Position numbers and translations under genes: made by a program. The notes beneath the pieces are model-generated. The model was not told where the DNA came from and did not search any database. It worked only from the letters and a program-made list of their open reading frames with translations. From COE1 sp910588595 (GTDB lineage Bacteria > Bacillota > Clostridia > Lachnospirales > Lachnospiraceae): a stretch of 64,000 nt of DNA. The stretch is taken from assembly GCA_948957135.1 (NCBI GenBank), contig CARDBT010000018.1:1-64000 (forward strand). Reading direction: 5' to 3'. Below are positions 17,046 to 25,031 of this stretch, piece after piece (the first letter of the stretch is position 1; the number at the start of each line of letters is the position of its first letter).

Positions 17046-18101
17046 CTACTCAAACACCACACAGGTCATGGACTGGTTGACAAACCGGTTGTTATAATGT
17101 TCCCCATAGCCCACAAGCCCTGCGTGGCTCCCTAACTCAGACATTTCCTCCAGATACTTCTCCATGTACCCGCGCTCACAAAACAGCTTGTAGCGAAACA
17201 GACAGTTCACTGAAAAAACAGCTGACCGGCTCGGAAAATCGCGGCAGATCATCTGGATCGTCCTCTGTACGACAGACGCATAGTCACTGAGTTCCAACAG
17301 GATCAGGACATCCGAATCATTGACCTGGCGAAAACAAGCAAGCGCATCCCCCTGAACTTCCTTGATCGAGATTATGCACGTGTCATCTCCGTTGATCTTC
17401 CCAAAAGGATTCTGAAAAGTCTGCGTCAGAATCTCCTCGTCCGTCACATGAAGGATATTTTTGTATACCTGTTTTGCCGATCTCCCATTCAATGTACCGA
17501 TGACATACTTCTCCCTATCTGTATCCGAAGCGATGAAACGGTAATTCCCCATCTTGCGGTATATATTTTCCTTGTAAGTCTTTACCCTTCCATTCTGGTT
17601 CCGCACCAGCGCATATGCCGCCGCGTCCTCATAGATCCTTCCGTTGACAGACACCTTGCCGCCGTCCCCGGTCCCCCCGACCAGGGAGATGTTCCTGCGG
17701 CTCAGCACGGTATTGATCGTCGTCAGCACGCAGGCATCATTCCCAGCACAAAAATCGATACACACAGTGTCCTGCTCCGTACCGCCCACTCTGCGCACAT
17801 CCTCCTCGAGCCGCTCAATATATCTGATCGGCATCGTCGACACCTGCTCTAGCACATTCGCCGTCGCGGTCACGCCGTCCACAAACGCGATGATGCCAAC
17901 TCCCTCCTCCACCACCGAAGTGTCATAGCTCATTCCGATACAGCCAATGCTCGGAACACCTGGGTACATTTTTTCCAATGCCCTGACATGCGTTTCGAAC
18001 TGGGCGTTATTGGACATCAGCATAATGAACTGGGGATTTTCCAGTCTGTCGACCGCCTCCGAAAGATTTCCGCTACAGCTCATTCCAAATATCTGTCTCA
18101 T
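17046..18101 (-). CDS. FIST-domain sensory protein
   Basis: A 351-residue soluble protein matching the FIST N plus FIST C sensory module: GCIGMSYDTSVVEEGVGIIAF, LVGGTGDGG and the C-terminal GLVGYGEHYNNRFVNQSMTCVVFE are the recognisable family segments. FIST domains are thought to bind small ligands such as amino acids and occur next to signalling proteins. It is the first gene of the operon, preceded by AAGGAGACG and a promoter at 18157-18185. It likely feeds the soluble chemoreceptor next door. Confidence 0.85.
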   Translation of the reverse strand: MRQIFGMSCSGNLSEAVDRLENPQFIMLMSNNAQFETHVRALEKMYPGVPSIGCIGMSYDTSVVEEGVGIIAFVDGVTATANVLEQVSTMPIRYIERLEEDVRRVGGTEQDTVCIDFCAGNDACVLTTINTVLSRRNISLVGGTGDGGKVSVNGRIYEDAAAYALVRNQNGRVKTYKENIYRKMGNYRFIASDTDREKYVIGTLNGRSAKQVYKNILHVTDEEILTQTFQNPFGKINGDDTCIISIKEVQGDALACFRQVNDSDVLILLELSDYASVVQRTIQMICRDFPSRSAVFSVNCLFRYKLFCERGYMEKYLEEMSELGSHAGLVGYGEHYNNRFVNQSMTCVVFE

Positions 18102-18156
18102 CTTATCGTCTCCTTGATCATATAATCCGTTCTCTTCAAATTCCAGCGCTGTTTTG

Positions 18157-18185
18157 ATTATACGTTAAAATTGTTCAAAGTGCAA
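18157..18185 (-). promoter_or_regulatory. promoter of the FIST signalling operon
   Basis: Minus strand: -35 TTGCAC (18185-18180), 17-bp spacer, -10 TATAAT (18162-18157), 56 bp upstream of the FIST ATG. Confidence 0.7.
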
Positions 18186-18267
18186 CGGATATTTGATCAT
18201 AAAAGCATTGAATCCAACAAAGAAAAGAGGTAAACTAAAAATATGATCAAGCAAAGGAGACATTGAC

Positions 18268-18759
18268 ATGGATGATTTGAAAATTTACCGCAGACGCATG
18301 ATACCTGATGAATGCATATTGTTGAAGGACGATATCATTCTCGAGAGAACACCGGACCGGATCATCACCAAGTGGAACACGCTCAAACCCCGGCGCGATT
18401 TTCATCACGGTTACTCCTGCTATTACCTGAATCTCGGATACAAAGTGAGCAAATTTTACCGCGAGGATGACACACTACTGTACTGGTACTGCGATATTGT
18501 GGATTATAGATATCAGGAAGCAGAAAATGCACTGATCGTCACGGATCTTCTTGCCGATGTGGTCATCTACCCTGACGGCTATATCAAAGTGCTTGATGTC
18601 AATGAGCTTGCCATCGCTCTTGAAAAGAAACTGTGCGAACCGCAGGTCATCACACAGGCTTTGAGAAAGCTTGACAGCCTTCTAAACCTGATCTATGATG
18701 ACAAATTTGATACGCTGGCAGCCAATATTGAGAAATGGCTGAACCAGAACACAGTCTAA
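18268..18759 (+). CDS. DUF402 domain protein
   Basis: A 163-residue protein. The core PRRDFHHGYSCYYLNLGYKVSKFY, the following WYCDIVDYRY and LIVTDLLADVVIYPDG match the DUF402 fold, whose characterised members include nucleoside di/triphosphate phosphatases and RNA-binding proteins. AAAGGAGACATTGAC precedes the ATG. It is divergent from the FIST operon and followed by DnaA-box-like sequences. The enzymatic activity of this member is unknown. Confidence 0.75.
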   Translation: MDDLKIYRRRMIPDECILLKDDIILERTPDRIITKWNTLKPRRDFHHGYSCYYLNLGYKVSKFYREDDTLLYWYCDIVDYRYQEAENALIVTDLLADVVIYPDGYIKVLDVNELAIALEKKLCEPQVITQALRKLDSLLNLIYDDKFDTLAANIEKWLNQNTV

Positions 18760-18803
18760 GACTCCTTTGAACGCAGATGCCGGCGCGATGGCACCGGCAT
18801 AAG

Positions 18804-18848
18804 TTTCCACATATTATTCACATACTTATCCACATGTTATCCACAACA
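18804..18848. promoter_or_regulatory. cluster of DnaA-box-like sites
   Basis: Two exact TTATCCACA boxes at 18826-18834 and 18837-18845, 11 bp apart, with the near-matches TTATTCACA at 18814 and TTTCCACAT at 18804 in the same orientation. The last box is the centre of an 8-bp inverted repeat, CACATGTT/AACATGTG. No origin-type genes are near, so it could be a DnaA-binding cluster outside the origin. Confidence 0.6.
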
Positions 18849-18878
18849 TGTGAACAAATCGTTATATATGACACTTTT

Positions 18879-18911
18879 TGAGGGGAACTGTGCCTCACAC
18901 AGTCCCCCTCT
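18879..18911. terminator. stem-loop after the bceB-like gene
   Basis: GAGGGG-ACTGTG pairs with CACAGT-CCCCCTC across a short loop, directly downstream of the stop at 18913. No T tract follows on the minus strand, so terminator function is uncertain. Confidence 0.4.
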
Positions 18912-18912
18912 G

Positions 18913-21108
18913 TCAATCCTCTGTTTTATTGACAATACTGTAATACGTCCTCGAAGTCATCCCGTACACCAGCGAGTAGACCACTGCAAACAAAAGATAC
19001 GTGACCACCATCACCCTGATCATCAGCGGTCTGTTGTCCGCGACCACCATCTTCTGCATCATGTAGACAATATTTGACGTAAAAGCCAGGTGTACTCCCG
19101 CGACGAGCAGCGGCAGGGCAAACACGGTAAGCATCTGTGAGTTGATGCTGTTTTTGATCTCCTTTTGGGTCATGCCGACCTTGCGCATGATGGAAAAACG
19201 CCTCTGGTCCTCATAGCCTTCCGATATCTGTTTGTAGTACATGATGAGCGCCGTCACCGCGATAAACACGCTGTCCATGACCACCGCGATGAACAGCACC
19301 GCGCCGGCGAGCGCATAGTAGTTCTCCCCTCTCTCCAGCTTTAGAAAGCTCATCGTCTTCTCCGCCTCCGCTGTCTCTGACTCCGCCTTGATGTGGGTCT
19401 GCACCTGATCATAGATCGCATACAGCGCTTCCTCCGGAGCTGACAGATTCCAATAATACTCCCAGTCATACGCCATATAGTTTTTCTGTGCATAGCGCAT
19501 AGAACCTTCCTCCCCGCCCATGAAATCATACAGATCCGAAACGACCAGAAACACATTCCTGCAGCCGTGGGCAGTGATGCGGTCGTCCCTCCCCCGACTG
19601 CTATCTAAACTTATGCTTACGTCAGTGGTCTTTGGCGATTCCTTTGCCGTGGAAGCCGCTGCCAATTTTGTACTGCCGTCATCCAACACGATCCGATCCG
19701 CCTGGTACTCCCCTTTTTCCAGTATGACAAAGACTTCATCGTCGCCGAGTTTTTCAGTCGTCCCGCACAGTCTGTTATATGCATCCAGGGACAGCACATG
19801 CAGCCAGACGATCTCCTCATTCCCCTCTGTCCATCCGGGGTACTGTCCCGATCCCGGCGTAAACCAGGTATCGCGCATATCCCTGCCAAGGTCAAGGCGC
19901 CCGTCGACAAACATCGCCAGCATATTGGCAAAATACACGGCACAGCCCTCCCCGCCGACACCTGACTGCGCCTGCATGAAACTTCCCTGCCCCGCAGGCT
20001 GCCCGGCATCGCTCTGAACAGAACCCATAACAGAACTTATGATCGCATCGATCCCCGCCCGATATCCCTCTGTGCAGGTTCCTTCTGCCAGCTCATTTCC
20101 GATCTTTTCCGGCGGAATCTCCACGCGGACGCTCAGATCATACGGATATGTCCTATGCAGCACTTCCATGGAGCCCGCATAAAAGGAGACCGAAAAAGAG
20201 CACGCCACCAGCACGAGCGTCACCAGAACACAGATCGCGGCAAGGCTCGCCCCGCTGCGCTTCATGCGGTAAGCCATCGTGGATATGGTGACAAAATGCG
20301 ATGTCTGATAATAATATGTCTTCCTGTTCTGCAATATCCTGCACAGCACAACAAAAGCGCAGATGAACAGCAGAAAGGTTCCGGCGATGAGCAGGACAGC
20401 CGTCACAAAGATCTGCGCAAGCTGGTACTCCACCGCCGTCACATCCGCCGCTGCACAGTAGCCTGCCCCGATCAGGACAAAACTCAGCACCGTCAGGAAC
20501 ATACGGCTTTTCGGCGGGCGCTCCCCCTGCGAATCGCTGTGAAGCAGTTCGATCGGATTGTTCGCGTGTATCTGCCACAGCGCGTTCGCCAGGATCATCA
20601 GATAAATGACTGCAAATACCGCCAGGACGACAAGTGCCCCCTTCCAGTCGACGTAGATGCGGTAATCGACCTGCCTGCCCATGATATTGACAAGCACCAG
20701 CTCCGCGATCTTGGAGAACAGAAATCCGGCAAAGATCCCGATCACAACGACGATCCCATAGGAGATCACCGTCTCCCGGAACAGAACGGAGACGATATTG
20801 CGCTTGTTCATTCCCAGGATATTGTACAGTCCCAGCTCTCTCTTCCGTTTCCTGATCAGGGACGCGTTGGTGTAGAATAAAAAAGGAATGGAAAACAGGC
20901 CGACCGCCCCCTCCCCGATATAAAACAAATACGGCAGCACCGCCTTCCCCGGCAGCGTGTGCACTACCTCCGACGTCGCCAGGAAGTGAAAGATATAGAA
21001 CACCATAACCATCACGATACCTGAGAGAAAATAGGGATAGTACAGCTGCCTGTTTTTCTGAATGCCCGTCCACGCGAGCCTGGTGTAGAAACCTCTGGTC
21101 ATCTGCAT
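18913..21108 (-). CDS. BceB-type ABC transporter permease
   Basis: A 731-residue permease of the BceB family: a first helix, a cluster of helices at 55-250 with KRKRELGLYNILGMNKRNI, a large extracellular domain (about 320-600) and C-terminal helices with RRFSIMRKVGMTQKEIKNSI. BceB proteins sense and remove bacitracin-like peptides and signal to an intramembrane-sensing kinase. It overlaps the ATPase gene by 10 bp. Partner kinase and regulator are encoded at 22312-24069. Confidence 0.9.
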   Translation of the reverse strand: MQMTRGFYTRLAWTGIQKNRQLYYPYFLSGIVMVMVFYIFHFLATSEVVHTLPGKAVLPYLFYIGEGAVGLFSIPFLFYTNASLIRKRKRELGLYNILGMNKRNIVSVLFRETVISYGIVVVIGIFAGFLFSKIAELVLVNIMGRQVDYRIYVDWKGALVVLAVFAVIYLMILANALWQIHANNPIELLHSDSQGERPPKSRMFLTVLSFVLIGAGYCAAADVTAVEYQLAQIFVTAVLLIAGTFLLFICAFVVLCRILQNRKTYYYQTSHFVTISTMAYRMKRSGASLAAICVLVTLVLVACSFSVSFYAGSMEVLHRTYPYDLSVRVEIPPEKIGNELAEGTCTEGYRAGIDAIISSVMGSVQSDAGQPAGQGSFMQAQSGVGGEGCAVYFANMLAMFVDGRLDLGRDMRDTWFTPGSGQYPGWTEGNEEIVWLHVLSLDAYNRLCGTTEKLGDDEVFVILEKGEYQADRIVLDDGSTKLAAASTAKESPKTTDVSISLDSSRGRDDRITAHGCRNVFLVVSDLYDFMGGEEGSMRYAQKNYMAYDWEYYWNLSAPEEALYAIYDQVQTHIKAESETAEAEKTMSFLKLERGENYYALAGAVLFIAVVMDSVFIAVTALIMYYKQISEGYEDQRRFSIMRKVGMTQKEIKNSINSQMLTVFALPLLVAGVHLAFTSNIVYMMQKMVVADNRPLMIRVMVVTYLLFAVVYSLVYGMTSRTYYSIVNKTED

Positions 21109-21863
21109 CCACCTCCTGCCATCAGGATCGTCAGGGTAGACGATATCTTCTCATACAGCTTTTCATCGCTGTCCCCGCCGCGGTAGATCTGATGAAACAC
21201 CTCCCCGTCCTTGATGAACAGGACGCGGTTTGCCCTGCTCGCCGCAGCCGTGGAGTGCGTGACCATCACGATCGTCTGTCCCATCCCGTTGACCGATGCA
21301 AACAGCCGCAGAAGTTCATCGGAGGAGCGGGAGTCGAGCGCCCCCGTCGGCTCGTCGGCGAGGATCAGATGCGGCTCCGTGATCAGCGCCCGCGCGACGG
21401 CAGCCCGCTGCTTCTGCCCGCCGGACACCTCGTATGGGTACTTTTTCAACAGCTGTGTGATGCCAAGCATCTCCGCGATCGGCAGAAGCTTTTCGCGCAT
21501 CTGCGGATACGGTGTGTTCGCGAGCACGAGCGGCAGATAGATATTGTCCTCAAGGGTAAATGTGTCCAGCAGGTTAAAGTCCTGAAAGACAAACCCCAGA
21601 TTCTCCCTGCGAAACCGCGCGATCTGATCCTCGGTGATCTCCGCAATGTTCTTTCCGTTTATAAGTACGGCGCCGCTCGTGGGCTTATCCAGCGCCGCGA
21701 GGATATTGAGCAGCGTGGTCTTTCCTGAGCCGGACTCCCCCATGACTGCCACATACTCCCCCTCCTCCACTGTAAAATTGACATTTCTGAGCGCCGTGAC
21801 CTGATTTGCCCCAAATCTTGTCGTATACACTTTTTTCAGCGATCTCACTTCCAATATACTCAT
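21099..21863 (-). CDS. BceA-type ABC transporter ATP-binding protein
   Basis: A 254-residue ATPase with Walker A GESGSGKT, signature VSGGQKQRAAVARALI and Walker B LILADEPTGALDSRSSDEL. ATG 21863 (MSILEVRSLKKVY) has a perfect AAGGAGG site; the 21890 start does not. It overlaps bceB. It has its own promoter with a BceR-like box, separated from the kinase gene by a gene fragment. Confidence 0.92.
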   Translation of the reverse strand: MSILEVRSLKKVYTTRFGANQVTALRNVNFTVEEGEYVAVMGESGSGKTTLLNILAALDKPTSGAVLINGKNIAEITEDQIARFRRENLGFVFQDFNLLDTFTLEDNIYLPLVLANTPYPQMREKLLPIAEMLGITQLLKKYPYEVSGGQKQRAAVARALITEPHLILADEPTGALDSRSSDELLRLFASVNGMGQTIVMVTHSTAAASRANRVLFIKDGEVFHQIYRGGDSDEKLYEKISSTLTILMAGGGCR

Positions 21864-21888
21864 ATCTGAATACCTCCTTGATACGACC

Positions 21889-21961
21889 ATTATAACAAAA
21901 GAGAGAAATGCATTCCCTCGGTTTCCCTAACATTTCTCTCTCAATCCTAACATTTTTGTCA
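21889..21961 (-). promoter_or_regulatory. bceAB-type promoter with a BceR-like box
   Basis: A strong -10 TATAAT (21894-21889) without a good -35, 26 bp before the ATG. About 55 bp further upstream is TAACA-TTTT-TGTCA (21948-21961), which fits the inverted TNACA-N4-TGTNA pattern described for BceR binding. The ten bases CCTAACATTT also occur twice, 20 bp apart (21926 and 21946). This is the layout of an activator-dependent promoter. Confidence 0.65.
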
Positions 21962-21966
21962 TATTT

Positions 21967-22296
21967 TTATCCGATGAGGCACTCTTTTCCCCTAAATGCA
22001 AACCCGTACTTGCGAATCTGCTCCGGTGCATAACCAGACGATATCAGCTCTGCCTCGTACTGTTTCTCCTCGATCTGAGCATGGGCATTTGCGAGGGTAT
22101 CTTCAAGTGTTTTCTCGTCCTCGTCGGGATCCAGCACTTTAAACTCCAGGATAAACGCCTTTTTGCTTTTGTCAAACGGCTCTATCATCACATCATACCG
22201 CCCAAACCCGCTCTCCCTGTTGGAGCGGACTTTGTAGGCGTCCGAAAGGTTTACTACCATGCCGAGCACGAAACCATGATAGAACCACTTTTGCAC
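21967..22296 (-). pseudogene. C-terminal fragment of a DUF1703-type PD-(D/E)XK protein
   Basis: The 109 residues match only the C-terminal nuclease part of AAA-ATPase_like proteins: FYHGFVLGM, KVRSNRESGFGRYDVMI, AFILEFKVLDP and IRKYGFAFRGKECLIG, with the D and E-x-K of the PD-(D/E)XK core. About 400 N-terminal residues with the ATPase are absent. It starts 16 bp after the kinase stop and ends just before the bceA promoter, so it looks like a remnant inserted between bceS and bceA. Confidence 0.8.
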
Positions 22297-22311
22297 ACCA
22301 ACAGTTTTCTT

Positions 22312-23364
22312 TCACTTCCACGTCATCCGGCGCTGATCCAAGTCCAGCCTGACCGTCGTCCCGCTCTCCACCTCGGATTCGATGGATATCGCAAGCCCCA
22401 GCCTGTCGCAGATCTGTCTGCACAGATACAACCCCAGCCCGCTCGCCCGCTTGTTCTCATGCCCGTTGCCGCCGGTGTAGCCCTTCTCAAAGATCCGCGG
22501 GAGATCCTCCGGCGCGATGCCGATGCCCGTATCGCTGATGCAGAGCGTCCTTGGCTCCTCGAGCGATATCGTCACCGCCCCCTCGTTTGTGTACTTCAAC
22601 GCATTGGAGAGGATCTGCTCCACCACGAACGCGAGCCACTTCTCATCAGAAATGACCGTTATGTCAGACGCGGCGTACTCCAGCCGCAGTTTTTTCATGA
22701 TAAAGTCCCCGCGGAACTTCCGCACGCTCTCCCGCAGCACCTTGTTCAGACTGACCGTCCGAAAGACATAGTCCGAGGAATCGCTTCCTATCCGAAAGTA
22801 CGTCAGCACCATCTCCACATACTGCTCGATGCGCAGAAGCTCCGACCGAAGCCGCCTGGATCGTCCGGAGTCCTCCCCGTCGAGATGCAGCCGCATGGAC
22901 GCGATCGGCGTCTTGATCTGATGCACCCACATCGTGAAATACTCCATCATCTCCCGGTGCGAGTCCGCCATCTCGTCCTCCCGTGCCTGCATCCTGCGGC
23001 ACAGTGCCGATATCAGCTGCTGATAGTCCCGGTCCACCGTCTTTGCGCCTGCCGAAACCATGCCGCACACGGCATTTTCCGGCAATGCAAGGAGTGCAGG
23101 CAATTCCTGCGCTCCCCGCAGCCTTGTCAGCTCTCTGTGTCTCCTGTAAGCAGCCCGTACCGCCCGCCCTGCGAACAGACAGCCCAGCAAAAGGCAGATC
23201 GCCGCCGGGTACATCACAGCCGCCAGCGGCAGATGATACAGATAAAAGACCACTGCAAACACGCAGCAAAACAAAAGCTGCATCAGGATCATCTCAACAT
23301 GCTCCCACAGATACCGAACTGCAAATACCATTTTCCGATCACTCCCCACAACAGTCTGATCCAT
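22312..23364 (-). CDS. BceS-type intramembrane-sensing histidine kinase
   Basis: A 350-residue kinase. Two closely spaced helices (MQLLFCCVFAVVFYLYHLPLA and VMYPAAICLLLGCLFAG) with almost no extracellular loop, the hallmark of BceS-like kinases that sense through the transporter. H box FTMWVHQIKTPIASM, N box NALKYT, G boxes DTGIGI and GLGLYL. It starts 9 bp after the regulator stop. Confidence 0.92.
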   Translation of the reverse strand: MDQTVVGSDRKMVFAVRYLWEHVEMILMQLLFCCVFAVVFYLYHLPLAAVMYPAAICLLLGCLFAGRAVRAAYRRHRELTRLRGAQELPALLALPENAVCGMVSAGAKTVDRDYQQLISALCRRMQAREDEMADSHREMMEYFTMWVHQIKTPIASMRLHLDGEDSGRSRRLRSELLRIEQYVEMVLTYFRIGSDSSDYVFRTVSLNKVLRESVRKFRGDFIMKKLRLEYAASDITVISDEKWLAFVVEQILSNALKYTNEGAVTISLEEPRTLCISDTGIGIAPEDLPRIFEKGYTGGNGHENKRASGLGLYLCRQICDRLGLAISIESEVESGTTVRLDLDQRRMTWK

Positions 23365-23373
23365 ATAAACCCC

Positions 23374-24069
23374 CTATCCCCGGTCAGCAGCATTTTCATC
23401 GGCGATATAATATCCCTCGCCAAATTTTGTCATGACAAAATCTGCCAGCCCGTTTGCCTCCAGTTTCTTGCGCAGCCGCCCGACATTGACTGTCAGCGCA
23501 TTGTCATCGACATAGCAGTCCATCTCCCACAGCGCGTCCATCAGCCGCTCCCTGCTGATGATCTGTCCTTTGCCCTTCATCAGCAGCGCCAGGATCCGGT
23601 GCTCGTTTTTCGTGAGGTCTATCGCTGTGCCGCGATATGTGAGCACGCCGCTCTCCACGTTGAGAAACGCTCCCCTGTGTTCCAGTATGGACAGGTTCTC
23701 TTTGTAGTCATACGTCCGCCGCAGCAGCGCCTGGATCTTGGCAGTCAGCACCCCGATGTCAAAAGGCTTTGCGACAAAATCATCCCCGCCCATATTCATC
23801 GCCATGACCATATTCATGTTGTCCGATGCCGAGGACAAGAACAGGATCGGGCACTTGGATATCCTGCGGATCTCTGTACACCAGTGATAGCCGTCAAAGG
23901 CGGGCAGACCGATATCCATGATGACCATGTGCGGCTGGATCTCCGAAAATTCCGCAAGGATCTTCCGGAAATTTCTCACGCCCAGAACCTGCAGTCCCCA
24001 CCGCTCTCCCTGGCTCTTTACAGCCTCCAGTATTCCGTTGTCGTCCTCTATCATATAAATGCGGTACAT
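23374..24069 (-). CDS. BceR-type response regulator
   Basis: A 231-residue OmpR-family regulator. Receiver: IEDDNG, phospho-Asp in MVIMDIGLPAFDG, Lys in FVAKPF. C-terminal winged helix with YRGTAIDLTKNEHRIL and the wing KFGEGYYIADE. ATG 24069 (MYRIYMIEDD) is preferred. It pairs with the kinase downstream and probably binds the box at 21948-21961. Confidence 0.92.
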   Translation of the reverse strand: MYRIYMIEDDNGILEAVKSQGERWGLQVLGVRNFRKILAEFSEIQPHMVIMDIGLPAFDGYHWCTEIRRISKCPILFLSSASDNMNMVMAMNMGGDDFVAKPFDIGVLTAKIQALLRRTYDYKENLSILEHRGAFLNVESGVLTYRGTAIDLTKNEHRILALLMKGKGQIISRERLMDALWEMDCYVDDNALTVNVGRLRKKLEANGLADFVMTKFGEGYYIADENAADRG

Positions 24070-24221
24070 ACACACTCTCCACAGCAAAATTTTCCTTATT
24101 ATAACAATGGCAGATCCTTCTTGTCAAATTGAGAAAAAATATTAAATGAAAAGGGGTATGGAAAAATCAATCTTTACATGATACTATAAAATCTATAGAG
24201 GAAATCAAGGAGGGTGTTCCC

Positions 24222-24968
24222 GTGAAAAAAATATTAAAAAATACAGTCTTTATCATATTGTTTTCCATTTTGGTCCTGTCCACTGGACTTTCAGCATACC
24301 TATGTTTTTCGATAGCCAGCAACAGAAACCTCTCTGGGGAATGGACTGCGGAGCTGGACATGACAGAGCAGGCAGTTGTCACAGCGCTTGACTGGCTTCA
24401 GGATATGGAAGCTGTCTCTGTATCCGTGCAGGATATGGAAGCCCACATGCAGGGTCTGACCATCACACTCAATCTGAAGTTGCAACAGACCTCCCGCTCG
24501 GCGGGCACTTTCGTCTCAGGCATCGTTCCTGAAAGCTACACTGCCTGCAGCCAGGCTGCCTATGAAGCATTTGCTGCTGCTTTCCGGGAATTAGTGGCTG
24601 AGCGGCTCCACATGGCAGGTTATGACGGGGACACGAGTGAAGAAGCCGTCGAAGCGCTGATCACCGAAACATTTGGAATGCCCACAGTCTCCTATCTGCT
24701 GTCCTGTGAACCAGATCTGCTCCCTTCGCTGGAAGACCTGCAGGCACAGTACGACAGCAGCGGCACCTATCAAACGTCAGATGGCATTCTGACCAGACAG
24801 TCTGACAGTGGTTCATTGCTCCGTGCCAAGTCCGAGCGCTATATCCGCAAAGATTCCACCCTCATACTGACGGAGGAAGCCGATCCCGCTGCCCTGGGTT
24901 ATTTCACCGATGATTATCCTATGATATACACCCTGCAGCAATCCAATGAACTGCAGAGTCCTTTTTGA
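24222..24968 (+). CDS. membrane-anchored protein of unknown function
   Basis: A 248-residue protein starting with GTG after a perfect AAGGAGG site. Residues 5-33 form one membrane helix or uncleaved signal (VFIILFSILVLSTGLSAYLCFSI); the rest is polar and extracytoplasmic, with no cysteine lipobox. I do not recognise a family. It is 63 bp upstream of a D,D-carboxypeptidase gene on the same strand, which suggests a cell-envelope role. Confidence 0.7.
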   Translation: MKKILKNTVFIILFSILVLSTGLSAYLCFSIASNRNLSGEWTAELDMTEQAVVTALDWLQDMEAVSVSVQDMEAHMQGLTITLNLKLQQTSRSAGTFVSGIVPESYTACSQAAYEAFAAAFRELVAERLHMAGYDGDTSEEAVEALITETFGMPTVSYLLSCEPDLLPSLEDLQAQYDSSGTYQTSDGILTRQSDSGSLLRAKSERYIRKDSTLILTEEADPAALGYFTDDYPMIYTLQQSNELQSPF

Positions 24969-25031
24969 CAACTGACAACACCAAATATCTGACTTTGCAT
25001 GAAGGCAAATCTATATAAGAATGGAGATTTT

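Noticed and set aside
22081..24132. 683-residue plus-strand open frame over the BceS/BceR genes
   Set aside because: It is antisense to two clearly recognised genes, has no recognisable domains and is His/Arg/Pro-rich as expected from a complementary frame.
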